Shown: positions 9,616 to 19,573, counted from the stretch's first letter. The stretch is DNA of 64,000 bases from an uncultured Bacteroides sp. (GCA_905201685.1 CAJKOW010000004.1:1-64000), one strand, 5' to 3'. Numbers and translations are program-made. The notes: a model not told the origin generated them from the sequence alone.

Positions 9616-11817
9616 ATGAAACGTTACATAAAATTGCTTTCGGTATTATCTCTTGGTGTAGCTATGGGATCGTGTGTTGACGATGCTATATTACCATATG
9701 AGGTTGAAAAGCCGGAAAGCATTGCTCAATATGAGTATTTGAATGATTATGATGTACTTAAATCGTATATTGATCGTTCCCAATACCCCAACTTCAAGTT
9801 GGGCTTGGCGGCGGCAGTAAGCGATTTTGTTCAGCACGGTGTTGTATATGAAGCCGTGACTACTAATTTTGATGAAATGACTGCGGGCAATGCCATGAAG
9901 TACGCTTCGGTTGTATCAGATGATGGTACCATGAATTTTTCTACGGTATCTGATTTTGTAGATGAAGCAAAAGCGGCTGGCATTACTATCTATGGTCATA
10001 CGTTGGCTTGGCATTCACAGCAGAATATGAACTATTTGAACGGGCTGATTGCATCGACTGTTATTCCTGCCGACCCTTCTACTGTTAATCATTATTTGTT
10101 GTTGCATCAGGATGCAGCGGCTAATCCTTGGGATGGACAAGTATATTATACATTAGTTGATAATTTGTCCATGGGTACAGAATATACCCTGAGCTTCAAA
10201 GCAAAAGCTTCAGAGTCTTTTAATTTCCAGTTTTGGATAATGAGAGCTTCAGGTAGTGATGTGACAGTAAACGATAATACTGTTATTGCCACAGATTGGA
10301 CAGATTATTCTTTTACATTTACTCCTTCCGATGATGATTGGAATTCTATTAAATTGATTGCTGGTGAATTAGTAGGTGATTTTTGTTTGGATGACTTGAA
10401 ATTAGTGGCTACAGGATCAAATGAAAATCTGATATCAAACGGTGATTTTGAAGAAGATAATTTGTTTGGTTGGACTAAATATAGTTGGCATGCTATTACT
10501 TATGCAATTCAGGCAGATGCGTCTAGTGGAAATAGTGGCGGTTATTGTTTGAAAATGACTAATGCGTCGGCTGGAACTGATGTTTGGAGTGCACAAGTTT
10601 GGTATAATTTAAATGAACCTTTGAAGTCTGGGGTTGAGTATACTTTTACTTGTATGGCTAAAGCTACTGATCCTTTTGCTGTTCCTATTTACTTGCAATC
10701 TACTACTTCGGGTAGTCAAGGGTATTTGCCAGAATTATCAATTTCAAAAGAATGGAATGAGGTAAGTGTTACATTTACTCCAGGAGAAGCTGTTTTTGAT
10801 AAATTTACTTTCAACTTTGGTACCTTTGTCGGTACAATATTCGTTGATAATGTCTCTTTGAAAGAAACAGGCTCTGATGTAAATTTAATAACTAATAGTG
10901 ATTTTGAGGCGGGTTATCTTGATGGATGGCAGAGTTGGAACGGTTATGAGTCAATATCTGCTATGGGTGAAGGATATAATCCTGGAGAACAGGTAATTGA
11001 AATGACTCCTGAAGAAAAGAAGGATACCCTTACTTGGGCCATGGATAACTGGATCAAGGGTATGATGGAAGCTACTGGCGGTTATGTGACCGCTTGGGAT
11101 GCTGTCAATGAAGCAATTTCCGGTACCGATGCTGACGGCGATGGATATTATGATCTTCAGTCGGCTTCGAATGGTGATGCTACAACGAACTTCTATTGGC
11201 AAGATTATTTGGGCAACGAAGATTACGTACGTATTGTTGTTGCTAAAGCTCGCCAATACTTCCAGGAATATGGTGGCAATCCTTCGGACTTGAAGCTCTT
11301 TATCAACGATTATAACTTGGAATCGTGGTGGGATGGCAACAAAAAAGCCAAGAGTTTGGTACACTGGATTGAGACTTGGGAATCTGACGGCGTGACGAAG
11401 ATTGACGGTATTGGTACGCAGATGCATGTTAGCTACATCTTGAATGAAGCCGACCAGAAAGCGCAAGAGGATGCTATTGTCAACATGTTCCAGATATTGG
11501 CTTCCAGTGGTAAGCTGATTAAGATTTCTGAATTGGATATGGGGATTGTTGAAAATGCATTCGGAACAGGTCTTAAGACGGAGGAAGTGACTTTCGAACA
11601 AGAACAGAAAATGGCAGAATTCTATACTTTCATTATCCGTAAATATTTTGAGATTATTCCTGTTGAACAGCAATATGGTATCACTCAGTGGTGTGCTACT
11701 GACAGTCCGGATGATTCCGGTTGGAGAGGTGGCGAACCTGTAGGCCTTTGGGATATTAACTATAATCGTAAACCTACATATGAAGGATTCCTGAAAGGCT
11801 TGTCAGGAGAAGAATAA
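9616..11817 (+). CDS. Surface endo-1,4-beta-xylanase GH10 with two inserted carbohydrate-binding modules
   Basis: The 733-residue lipoprotein (lipobox AMGSC, Cys20) is an endo-xylanase of family GH10. Its catalytic barrel is split. The N-terminal strands lie at about residues 55-150 (FKLGLAAAVSDF, then the GHTLAWHSQQ segment). Two beta-sandwich modules of CBM4/CBM22-like type follow at about 150-300 and 300-455, each opening with an NLI(S/T)N(G/S)DFE-type segment at its border. The barrel then resumes at PEEKKDTLTWAMDNWIKGMM. The acid/base is Glu499 in DAVNEAIS and the nucleophile is Glu639 in KISELDMG. Similar insertions are known in Bacteroides xylan-locus GH10 enzymes. As the last gene of the SusCD operon it should make the first surface cuts in xylan. 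A hairpin terminator follows. Confidence 0.95.
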   Translation: MKRYIKLLSVLSLGVAMGSCVDDAILPYEVEKPESIAQYEYLNDYDVLKSYIDRSQYPNFKLGLAAAVSDFVQHGVVYEAVTTNFDEMTAGNAMKYASVVSDDGTMNFSTVSDFVDEAKAAGITIYGHTLAWHSQQNMNYLNGLIASTVIPADPSTVNHYLLLHQDAAANPWDGQVYYTLVDNLSMGTEYTLSFKAKASESFNFQFWIMRASGSDVTVNDNTVIATDWTDYSFTFTPSDDDWNSIKLIAGELVGDFCLDDLKLVATGSNENLISNGDFEEDNLFGWTKYSWHAITYAIQADASSGNSGGYCLKMTNASAGTDVWSAQVWYNLNEPLKSGVEYTFTCMAKATDPFAVPIYLQSTTSGSQGYLPELSISKEWNEVSVTFTPGEAVFDKFTFNFGTFVGTIFVDNVSLKETGSDVNLITNSDFEAGYLDGWQSWNGYESISAMGEGYNPGEQVIEMTPEEKKDTLTWAMDNWIKGMMEATGGYVTAWDAVNEAISGTDADGDGYYDLQSASNGDATTNFYWQDYLGNEDYVRIVVAKARQYFQEYGGNPSDLKLFINDYNLESWWDGNKKAKSLVHWIETWESDGVTKIDGIGTQMHVSYILNEADQKAQEDAIVNMFQILASSGKLIKISELDMGIVENAFGTGLKTEEVTFEQEQKMAEFYTFIIRKYFEIIPVEQQYGITQWCATDSPDDSGWRGGEPVGLWDINYNRKPTYEGFLKGLSGEE

Positions 11818-11905
11818 TTTTATCATTCCTTTCTTAAAAAAGTTAGGGGCAGATTACTCCTGAGTTTTTTAAGAATACTTAGGAATTCTATTATTATAGA
11901 TTGAG

Positions 11906-11939
11906 CCTGCTTTGTCTGAGAAGATGAAGCAGGTTTTTT
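11906..11939 (+). terminator. Intrinsic terminator after the SusCD-GH10 operon
   Basis: A perfect 7-bp stem, CCTGCTT (11906-11912) with AAGCAGG (11927-11933), is followed directly by six T residues (11934-11939). It lies about 90 bp after the GH10 stop codon and separates the uptake operon from the enzyme operons. Confidence 0.8.
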
Positions 11940-12064
11940 ATGCTTTTACTTTTAAAAATTATGCTTGGAGTTTTTTGAAACAGTTTTGCTATAATTCTCT
12001 AAAACAGCTTTCCGTCGTATTGTAACGGAAGGGTGCTATGGTAAGATGTAAGGCTCTATAAACC

Positions 12065-12157
12065 GTTAGTTATTCTTTCTACAAGCTGTTAGTTAACGGA
12101 TAGATATACTCGCTAACTATCCACTATACAAGCCAATAATTATTCAGTTGGTAGCTT
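12065..12157. repeat. Degenerate tandem repeat, about 23-bp period (weak)
   Basis: In the 600-bp gap between GH10 and GH2, the word GTTAGTTA occurs at 12065 and 12088 (exactly 23 bp apart). Related AT-rich units follow from about 12112 and 12135, with ACAAGC shared near unit ends. The copies are poorly conserved. The rest of this gap holds the terminator at 11906, the operator-like motif at 12315 and a promoter; no ORF is credible there. Confidence 0.35.
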
Positions 12158-12314
12158 AATGCTGTGTCGTTTATTTTTATCGTATGTATAAGGAGGTTGG
12201 TATGATGACAACGGAACATGTTTCGTGGCTTTGAAATGTTTAGTTGCATAATTTTTAATATTGAAAATAAAAAAATCGTGTTAAATCGATAGGGATTGCC
12301 TGATTTTTGCCTGT

Positions 12315-12345
12315 GATGTTACTTAAGTGAAAGTTTCTGTAACAT
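12315..12345 (+). promoter_or_regulatory. Candidate HTCS operator, copy 1 (upstream of GH2 operon)
   Basis: The 31-bp motif begins GATGTTAC and ends TGTAACAT. Its two GTwAC half-sites are 21 bp apart, two helical turns. It matches copy 3 at 27913 in 25 of 31 positions and starts 60 bp before the -7 box at 12375. Recurrence with fixed geometry at three promoters suggests an activator site. Assignment to the HTCS at 46452 is inferred. Confidence 0.6.
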
Positions 12346-12374
12346 ATTAATAGGGTATATTTCCAAAATAAAAC

Positions 12375-12382
12375 TATATTTG
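12375..12382 (+). promoter_or_regulatory. Promoter -7 box of the GH2-GH115-CE20 operon
   Basis: TATATTTG matches the Bacteroides -7 consensus TAnnTTTG, 36 bp before the GH2 start codon. No clear -33 TTTG is present, which fits a promoter needing an activator bound at 12315-12345. Confidence 0.6.
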
Positions 12383-12417
12383 TAGCAACTAATATTAATT
12401 ATAATCCATTTTATATC

Positions 12418-15030
12418 ATGAAAAGCTATAAAGCACTATTACTACTATTTTTTTTATTCTGTTTGCCCTTATATGTTTCTGGGGGCATAGTTTCTGAGCA
12501 AAGTCCGGAAGTAGGACGTGAAACAATTGTTTTGAACCGATTGTGGAAATATAAACGGGGCGATATTGCCAATGCAGCCCATCCTCAATTTAATGATAAG
12601 GCGTGGGAACCTGTCGGATTGCCTCACTCTTTTAGTATTCCTTATTTTTTGTCGAAGGATTTTTATGTAGGATATGGCTGGTACAGAAGGCATCTCCAGT
12701 TAGCGAAAGAAGATTTATCAAAACGTCTGTTTCTGGAGTTTGATGGTGTGTTTCAGGTAGCTGAAGTCTATGTTAACGGTCGGTTGGCTGGAAGCCATGC
12801 CGGTGGATATACCGGATTCAGTATCGACTTTACTTCGTATGCAGTGGAAGGGGACAATGTGATTGCGGTCAGAGTGAACAACCTTTGGCAAGCTACGTTA
12901 GCTCCCCGGGGTGGAGAGCATGTGTTCAGCGGTGGAATTTATCGTAATGTCCGTTTAGTGAAGAAACACCCTGTTCATCTGGATTGGTACGGTACGGCTG
13001 TTACAACTCCGACTCTGGAACAGAATGCTGGTAAATCGTCGTCAGTAAGGGTAAAGGCTTGTGTGAAGAACACTGATACCCGAACAGGTGATTATACCTT
13101 ATATATTATGGTAAAGGATTCTTTGGGGCAAACGGTTGCAGAGTGCTCGAAAACGGAGCACATTGAGGCTGACAAAGAGGCGGTTTATGACATACAAACT
13201 CCGGAAATTTCCTCTCCGGCTTTGTGGTCTCCGGCTTCTCCTGCACTTTATACATTGGTCAGTAAGTTGTATGACGGGAAGCAGTTGCTGGATTCGGAAG
13301 AGATAACGTTTGGTTTCCGATGGTTTGAATGGACAGCAGATAAGGGCTTTTTCCTGAACGGGAAACATTATTATTTCAGAGGAGCAAATGTGCATCAGGA
13401 TCAGGCCGGATGGGGGGATGCAGTGACTGATGCTGCGGCTCGGAGAGATGTACGGCTGATGAAAGAAGCCGGTTTTGATATGATACGAGGTTCACACTAT
13501 CCGCATTCTCCGGCTTTCACGGATGCTTGTGATCGTGAAGGTATGCTGTTCTGGTCCGAAGCTCCTTTCTGGAGTACGGCAGGGCCTAAGGAAGATGGTG
13601 GATGGACCGCCGGGGCTTATCCGTTGAATGCTGCTGATACGGCGGCGTTCGAGGCTGATGTGTTGCGTCAGTTGGAAGAAATGATACGCATTCATCGCAA
13701 TCATCCGTCAGTGTTTGTGTGGAGCATGTGTAACGAGCCATTCTTTACTGACGGACAGACCATGCCGGGCGTAAAAAGGTTATTGAAACGAATGGTTAAG
13801 AAAGCTCACGAACTGGATGATACCCGCAAGGCGGCAGTAGGAGGTGTACAACGACCATTGGGAGGTGACCGTATCGATTTGATTGGTGACGTGGCCGGTT
13901 ATAATGGTGACGGAGCCAACATCCCCGATTTCCAACAGCCACCTGTGCCTTCGGTGGTTACTGAGTATGGCAGTACGACAGCAGACCGTCCGGGACAATA
14001 TATACCCGGTTGGGGAGATCTGGCGCGTGATGATAGTTGGAAAGGACGTACTTGGAGAAGCGGTCAGGCAATCTGGTGTGGCTTCGATCATGGCAGCATA
14101 TTTGGTAGCGATATGGCTAAGATGGGTATTGTGGATTATTTCCGTTTACCGAAACGTTCCTGGTACTGGTATCGGAATGCTTACGCCCAGGTGGCTCCGC
14201 CTGAGTGGCCTGTCGAAGGTAAGGCTGCTCGTTTATTGCTGAAGGCATCGAAAACGGATAATATCGCAATAGACGGAACAGACGATGTTCAACTGATTGT
14301 AGTGGTAGCAGATGCCGACGGTCGGGAGTTGAGCAATACACCGATAGTGACATTGCGTGTAGTGTCAGGACCAGGTGAGTTCCCTACAGGGAAATCTATT
14401 ACTTTCCGTCCAGACAGTGATATTCGGATTCTCGATGGCAAGGCTGCCATTGCTTTCCGCTCTTACTATGCCGGTAAAACGGTGGTGGAGGCATCTTCCC
14501 CGGGGCTTTCTTCAGCACGTTTGACATTGCAGTTTGTCGGCGAACAGTCTTATCAGAAAGGTATCAGTCAGGAGGTTGCCGATCGTCCGTATGTGCGTTA
14601 TGTAAAAGCCGCTGAGGGTGGCGAGATACAAACTTATGGCCTGAATAATCCGACATTTGCCTCAAGTTCGCAAAAAGGACATTCACCGGGATTGGCTGCC
14701 GACGGAGATGAAAATAGCTATTGGATGCCTGCCGATGAAGACGGTTCGGCATATTGGATATTGGATACGGAAAGAGGGCTCTGGCTGCATAGTATAACGG
14801 CTCGGTTTGCCGAAAAAGTAAACTGTTTCTTCAAAATAGAAATTTCTGCAGATAAGGAAACATGGCAGCTTGTGGGTGATAGTACATCTATCAGAGAGAA
14901 ACAGGATATTATGCTTTCATTTGAACAGCCATTAAAGATGCGGTTCGTACGTTTTTCTTTTGATATGAATGAAGGAAGCAGTCGGCCTCGATTGACTGAA
15001 GTCAGGGTGCAAGGTCGTGTAGCTGATTAA
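12418..15030 (+). CDS. Glycoside hydrolase family 2 with C-terminal F5/8-type (discoidin) domain
   Basis: The 870-residue secreted enzyme has a signal peptide (MKSYKALLLLFFLFCLPLYV). The sugar-binding N-terminal sandwich is at about 35-190 (GYGWYRRHLQL, VYVNGRLAGSHAGGYTGFSID), an Ig-like domain at about 200-300, and the GH2 barrel at about 305-600. The acid/base is Glu440 in SMCNEPF and the probable nucleophile is Glu516 in VVTEYGST. An Ig-like linker (about 620-715) and a discoidin-like F5/8 type C domain (about 730-868) complete it. GH2 members cleave beta-galactosides, beta-glucuronides, beta-mannosides or alpha-L-arabinopyranosides; the linkage here cannot be read from sequence. It opens an operon with GH115, so a side-chain sugar of xylan is the likely target. 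Confidence 0.9.
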   Translation: MKSYKALLLLFFLFCLPLYVSGGIVSEQSPEVGRETIVLNRLWKYKRGDIANAAHPQFNDKAWEPVGLPHSFSIPYFLSKDFYVGYGWYRRHLQLAKEDLSKRLFLEFDGVFQVAEVYVNGRLAGSHAGGYTGFSIDFTSYAVEGDNVIAVRVNNLWQATLAPRGGEHVFSGGIYRNVRLVKKHPVHLDWYGTAVTTPTLEQNAGKSSSVRVKACVKNTDTRTGDYTLYIMVKDSLGQTVAECSKTEHIEADKEAVYDIQTPEISSPALWSPASPALYTLVSKLYDGKQLLDSEEITFGFRWFEWTADKGFFLNGKHYYFRGANVHQDQAGWGDAVTDAAARRDVRLMKEAGFDMIRGSHYPHSPAFTDACDREGMLFWSEAPFWSTAGPKEDGGWTAGAYPLNAADTAAFEADVLRQLEEMIRIHRNHPSVFVWSMCNEPFFTDGQTMPGVKRLLKRMVKKAHELDDTRKAAVGGVQRPLGGDRIDLIGDVAGYNGDGANIPDFQQPPVPSVVTEYGSTTADRPGQYIPGWGDLARDDSWKGRTWRSGQAIWCGFDHGSIFGSDMAKMGIVDYFRLPKRSWYWYRNAYAQVAPPEWPVEGKAARLLLKASKTDNIAIDGTDDVQLIVVVADADGRELSNTPIVTLRVVSGPGEFPTGKSITFRPDSDIRILDGKAAIAFRSYYAGKTVVEASSPGLSSARLTLQFVGEQSYQKGISQEVADRPYVRYVKAAEGGEIQTYGLNNPTFASSSQKGHSPGLAADGDENSYWMPADEDGSAYWILDTERGLWLHSITARFAEKVNCFFKIEISADKETWQLVGDSTSIREKQDIMLSFEQPLKMRFVRFSFDMNEGSSRPRLTEVRVQGRVAD

Positions 15031-15053
15031 GTGTTTGAATATAGGGTAATAAA

Positions 15054-17630
15054 ATGAATATGAAGCAGATTTTAGTATCTTTATTATTGTTGGTGGCGAT
15101 CTCTCTTCGTGCTACTGATGTCGTGACAGTGAGCTATAAAGATGGTACTAATAAAGTTGACCTGACAAAAGCTACAGTTTTATACGATGCCGATGACTGG
15201 GAGGCCGCTAAGAAAGCGGCTTGTCTGCTCGCGGCAGATATTGAATTGGTGACAGGAAATCCGGTTGTGGCACAAACTACGGAATTACAGGGTGGAGAGG
15301 CTGTAATTATTGGTACCATTGGCCATAGTCGTTGGATAGAGCGACTGGTAGAAGATGGGAAATTGGATATTTCAGCTATTCAGGGTAGTTGGGAACGTTT
15401 TATTGTTCGCACTGTTGATCATCCGTTTGATGGAGTGAAACGGGCAATAGTGGTGGCAGGAAGCGATCGGCGCGGTACCGCTTATGGTGTTTTTTCCATC
15501 AGTGAAGCCATTGGCGTTTCTCCCTGGTACTGGTGGGCCGATGTGCCGGTAGTGCATAGGGAAGCGCTTTTTGTGGAGGCTGATTATGTGTCTGACGAAC
15601 CATCGGTGAAGTACCGAGGCATTTTTATCAATGATGAAGATTGGGGTATGAAACCTTGGGCTTCTAAAAACTTCGAGAGGGAACTGAACGATATAGGTCC
15701 TAAGACTTATGCGAAAGTGTGTGAACTGATTCTTCGTCTGAAGGGGAATATGTTAGCTCCGGCTATGCATACGTGTACAGGGGCTTTTTATTCTCATTCG
15801 GACAGTAAAAAGGTCGCTGATGAATATGGTATCCTTATCACTACGTCGCATTGTGAACCACTGCTTTTCAATAATGCTTCGACCTGGGAATGGAATAAGG
15901 AGCGGGATGGTGAATGGAATTATAAGACTAACCGGAAGACTATATTGAAAAAGCTGGATAACCGTGTAAAAGAGGCAGCCTCTTATGAAAATGTATATAC
16001 GTTGGCTATGCGCGGATTGCACGACGAGGGAATGCGTGGCGACATGAGCAAAGAGGAAAAAGTGGTAATGTTGTCACAAGCTATTGAAGACCAACGGAAG
16101 ATTTTAAAGAAATACATTAGAAAACCTCTTGAAGAAGTGCCTCAGATATTTGTACCCTATAAAGAGGCGTTGGATTTGTACGAAGCAGGTGCATCTGTCC
16201 CTGATGAAGTAACTTTGGTTTGGGTGGACGATAACTATGGATATATGAAGCGACTTAGCAATCCAGCTGAACAGAAGCGAGCGGGACGTGCAGGGGTTTA
16301 TTATCATACATCTTATTTAGGCGCACCTCATGATTACTTGTGGTTAAATACAACCCCTCCTGTATTGATGTACGAAGAATTGAAGAAGGCTTACGATACG
16401 GGAGCCGATCGATATTGGTTGCTTAATGTGGGTGACATCAAACCGATGGAACTGGCTGTAACAACATTCTTTGATATGGCTTGGGATTTTGACCGTTTCG
16501 ATTATCAGAATGTGAACCGTCATCAGGCTGATTACTTAGCTAATGTATTTGGACAGACTTTCCGAGATGAGTTCCAGACTTTGCTTGACGATTATTACCG
16601 TTTGGCTTGGAGTCGTAAGCCTGAGTTTATGGGATGGGAGCGGGAATGGGATGACCCTCATTTGGAAAAACTGAGTGATACGGAATATTCGTTTGCTAAT
16701 TATAATGATGCACGAGGACGTCTGGCTGATTATCTGCTGTTATCGGATAAAGCAAACGGATTGCTTGATTTGTTGCCAGAAGCATATCGTCCGGCCTTCT
16801 TCGAAATGGTTGCTTACCCGGCTATGGCTTCGTATCAGATGAACCGCAAGTTCCTGATGGCTCAGCTGAATCATGAATTGTTGAGAAAGAAACAAGTGGA
16901 AGGTGCCAATTGGGCCGCCTGTGAATCTAAATTGGCTTTTGACAGTATTCAGGCATTGAACTACCGTTATAACAACCTTTTGAATGGAAAATGGAATTAT
17001 ATGATGGATGTGGCTCCGGGATTTTGTGCCAAATATCAGAATATGCCTGACGTAACTTTTACTGAAGGTGTGGCGGCACAAGAGGTTGACATTAATCCAT
17101 TACCCGATGAGGATGAATTACAAGGTTGCACAGTACTCGATTTGGCTGATTATAAGAGTAAAACAGTGTCCGCTACTCATACTTTACAACTGATTGAGGG
17201 GCTTGGTTATGATTGGCGTTGCGTCCAGTTGGGTGAGGCTACACAGCCGGTCGTTGATCCGAGAGCCAAGGATGCGCCTCGTTTTGAATATGAATTAGGC
17301 AAAATGGATGCAGATAGTGTGGAGGTAACGGTATATACATTGCCATTTTTCCCGATATACGAAGGACGTAGTACGCGTTTTGGAGTTTCCGTTGATCAGT
17401 CGGAAGTTGCTATTGGTGAAAATCTTCCTAAAGAATATTCGCCGGAGTGGAAGACACAGGTCCTGCAAAATGGTGCTGTATTTAAAGCTGTTTTCCCGAT
17501 AGATTCGATGAAGGAAAAGCATACGTTGGCATTGATTTGTGGAGATCCGGGTATGATAGTCCAGCGGGTTGTTGTTGATTGGGGAGGATTGAAAAAGACC
17601 TATGTAGGACCAAGAAGTTATGGGAAATAA
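15054..17630 (+). CDS. Xylan alpha-1,2-glucuronidase GH115
   Basis: The 858-residue secreted enzyme has a signal peptide ending near LRAT. It belongs to GH115, which removes (4-O-methyl-)glucuronic acid from internal xylose residues of polymeric xylan, complementing GH67 that needs terminal positions. Recognisable segments are RGIFINDEDWGMKPWASKNF (about 185), LRLKGNMLAPAMHTC, the TSHCEPLLFNNASTWEW region, TLAMRGLHDEGM (about 318) and LVWVDDNYGYMKRL (about 385). Length agrees with Bacteroides GH115 enzymes. It starts 23 bp after GH2. The start at 15054 gives MNMKQ; the second Met at 15060 is equally possible. Confidence 0.95.
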   Translation: MNMKQILVSLLLLVAISLRATDVVTVSYKDGTNKVDLTKATVLYDADDWEAAKKAACLLAADIELVTGNPVVAQTTELQGGEAVIIGTIGHSRWIERLVEDGKLDISAIQGSWERFIVRTVDHPFDGVKRAIVVAGSDRRGTAYGVFSISEAIGVSPWYWWADVPVVHREALFVEADYVSDEPSVKYRGIFINDEDWGMKPWASKNFERELNDIGPKTYAKVCELILRLKGNMLAPAMHTCTGAFYSHSDSKKVADEYGILITTSHCEPLLFNNASTWEWNKERDGEWNYKTNRKTILKKLDNRVKEAASYENVYTLAMRGLHDEGMRGDMSKEEKVVMLSQAIEDQRKILKKYIRKPLEEVPQIFVPYKEALDLYEAGASVPDEVTLVWVDDNYGYMKRLSNPAEQKRAGRAGVYYHTSYLGAPHDYLWLNTTPPVLMYEELKKAYDTGADRYWLLNVGDIKPMELAVTTFFDMAWDFDRFDYQNVNRHQADYLANVFGQTFRDEFQTLLDDYYRLAWSRKPEFMGWEREWDDPHLEKLSDTEYSFANYNDARGRLADYLLLSDKANGLLDLLPEAYRPAFFEMVAYPAMASYQMNRKFLMAQLNHELLRKKQVEGANWAACESKLAFDSIQALNYRYNNLLNGKWNYMMDVAPGFCAKYQNMPDVTFTEGVAAQEVDINPLPDEDELQGCTVLDLADYKSKTVSATHTLQLIEGLGYDWRCVQLGEATQPVVDPRAKDAPRFEYELGKMDADSVEVTVYTLPFFPIYEGRSTRFGVSVDQSEVAIGENLPKEYSPEWKTQVLQNGAVFKAVFPIDSMKEKHTLALICGDPGMIVQRVVVDWGGLKKTYVGPRSYGK

Positions 17631-17686
17631 AATGCTGTATATATCGGGTTGTGTGAGTTTTGAATTTTAGATTTATTTTTAAACTT

Positions 17687-19573
17687 ATGGACAATATAAA
17701 TAAAATGAAACGATTATCATATATCATATATAGTTTATTGATGCTTTTGTCGGCACAGCCTTTGTCGGCTAAAATACGTTTGCCAAAACTTGTCAGTGAC
17801 CGGATGGTGCTTCAACGTGATACGGAATTGAAAATCTGGGGATGGGCTGATCCTGCTGAAAAAGTAACAGTACGCTTTAGAGGTAGTTTTTACAATACAG
17901 AGGCGGATGATAAAGGCAATTGGCAGGTGATGTTGCCGGCTCAGGCGGCTGGCGGACCTTTCATTATGGAAGTAAACGAGTTGACGATACGTGATGTATT
18001 GGTTGGAGACGTATGGTTGATGTCCGGACAATCTAATCAGGAAACACCTATCCATCGGTTGGTCGAGAAATTTCCGGAAATACCTGTGTCCAATAATCAC
18101 ATGATCCGTCATTATAAAGTCCCCACCCAAGATTCGAAGGAAGAGTTGAAGGAAGAGATTGCAGGTGATGCCGTATGGCATTCGGCCACTTCGTCGGAAG
18201 TGATGAATTGGACTTCGTTGGCCTATTTTTTTGCAGTAGAAACATATAACTATACGGGCCTTCCCGTCGGAGTGATTGTTTCAAGCCTTGGAGGATCGTC
18301 CATACAGTTGTGGGTCAGTCAGGAACACCTGAAAGAAGTGCCTCGTTATGTCGTTGACAAAGAGGCTTTTGAAGCTGCAAAACAGGCTCGTCAGGATAAA
18401 GGTGAAGGTTTGTGGTATAAAAAGGATTGGAATGATTCTGAATGGAAGACAATAGAAGTTCCCAGTACTTGGGACGAAAAAGGTATTCGAACGAAAGGGG
18501 CCATCTGGTACAGGAAAAGTTTTGTTTGTCCTGCATCGATGGTAGGTCGTCATGCTAAACTGTATATGGGGCGTATGGCGGATGATGATAGAGTGTATGT
18601 GAACGGTTGTCTGGTAGGGCATACCACTTATTTCGGTCCTCCCCGTAAGTACGATGTCCCTGCGGGAGTATTGGTTGAAGGAGAAAACAATATTACTTTG
18701 CGCTTGGAAGCTGTAAATGGTCACGGAGAAATAGTACCGGATAAACCCTATCTGTTGAAAGGAGATGCGGACGAGGTAAATCTGGAAGGTGAGTGGAAAT
18801 ATGCCATTGGTTATGACAGGCGTGAAGCTGAAAAATATGCTGATCGGTTGAAGAATATGAGGGAAGTCGGTTCGGGGCTTTATAATGGAATGATTTATCC
18901 GATTCGTCATTGGAAAGTTCGCGGAGCTGTATGGTATCAGGGTGAAAGTAATACAGGACGACCTGATGAGTATTATCCGATGCTGAAAGGGTTGGTTGAA
19001 AACTGGCGTGAACTATGGAATATGCCGGATATGCCATTCTTCTTGGTTCAACTTCCTAATTATATGAAGAAGTATGATACGCCAACTGATAGTGGATGGG
19101 CTCGTCTGCGTGAGGCACAGCTAAAAGCTGCATTGACAATCCCTAATACATCATTGGCTGTGACTTACGATGTAGGGGAGTGGAACGATATTCATCCTTT
19201 AGATAAAAAAAGTGTCGCACAAAGATTGTTCTTAGGAGCGAGAAATTTGGCTTATGGGGAAAAACTGGTTTGTCAGGGGCCTGTTTATAAAGATATGAAA
19301 ATAGAGGGGAACCGTATCATACTTACTTTCGACACTCAAGGGCGTGGCTTAAAGTCTCGTGATGGTGCTTTGAAACATTTTGCGATAGCGGGAGAAGATG
19401 GGAAATTTGTTTGGGCTGAAGCCGTAATAAAAGGCAATAAAGTAGTTGTTAGTAGCTCGGAAATAGACCATCCTGTAGCTGTTCGTTATGCATGGAGTGA
19501 CAATCCATCGGATGCTAATCTTTGTAATAAAGATGGTCTGTTGGCCTCTCCATTTCGAACTGATAATTGGTAG
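17687..19573 (+). CDS. SGNH-type carbohydrate acetylesterase (sialate O-acetylesterase-like, CE20-like)
   Basis: The enzyme of about 628 residues has a signal peptide. It has an N-terminal Ig-like domain (KLVSDRMVLQRDTELKIWGWADP), then an SGNH hydrolase split by a jelly-roll module. The nucleophile elbow SGQSNQ holds Ser116. The inserted sandwich runs at about 225-370 (WKTIEVPSTWDEKGI, AIWYRKSFVCP). The hydrolase resumes at AVWYQGESNTGRPDEYYPML and ends with the Asp-His motif NDIHPLDKKSVAQRL. This split layout is known for CE20 acetylxylo-oligosaccharide esterases, so removal of acetyl groups from xylan fragments is likely. ATG 17687 was chosen; ATG 17705 (MKRLSYI) also gives a signal peptide. 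An upstream TTG at 17660 was rejected. Confidence 0.85.
   Translation: MDNINKMKRLSYIIYSLLMLLSAQPLSAKIRLPKLVSDRMVLQRDTELKIWGWADPAEKVTVRFRGSFYNTEADDKGNWQVMLPAQAAGGPFIMEVNELTIRDVLVGDVWLMSGQSNQETPIHRLVEKFPEIPVSNNHMIRHYKVPTQDSKEELKEEIAGDAVWHSATSSEVMNWTSLAYFFAVETYNYTGLPVGVIVSSLGGSSIQLWVSQEHLKEVPRYVVDKEAFEAAKQARQDKGEGLWYKKDWNDSEWKTIEVPSTWDEKGIRTKGAIWYRKSFVCPASMVGRHAKLYMGRMADDDRVYVNGCLVGHTTYFGPPRKYDVPAGVLVEGENNITLRLEAVNGHGEIVPDKPYLLKGDADEVNLEGEWKYAIGYDRREAEKYADRLKNMREVGSGLYNGMIYPIRHWKVRGAVWYQGESNTGRPDEYYPMLKGLVENWRELWNMPDMPFFLVQLPNYMKKYDTPTDSGWARLREAQLKAALTIPNTSLAVTYDVGEWNDIHPLDKKSVAQRLFLGARNLAYGEKLVCQGPVYKDMKIEGNRIILTFDTQGRGLKSRDGALKHFAIAGEDGKFVWAEAVIKGNKVVVSSSEIDHPVAVRYAWSDNPSDANLCNKDGLLASPFRTDNW

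Noticed and set aside
10951..11673. 240-codon minus-strand open frame
   Set aside because: Opposite the GH10 catalytic half that contains both catalytic glutamates.
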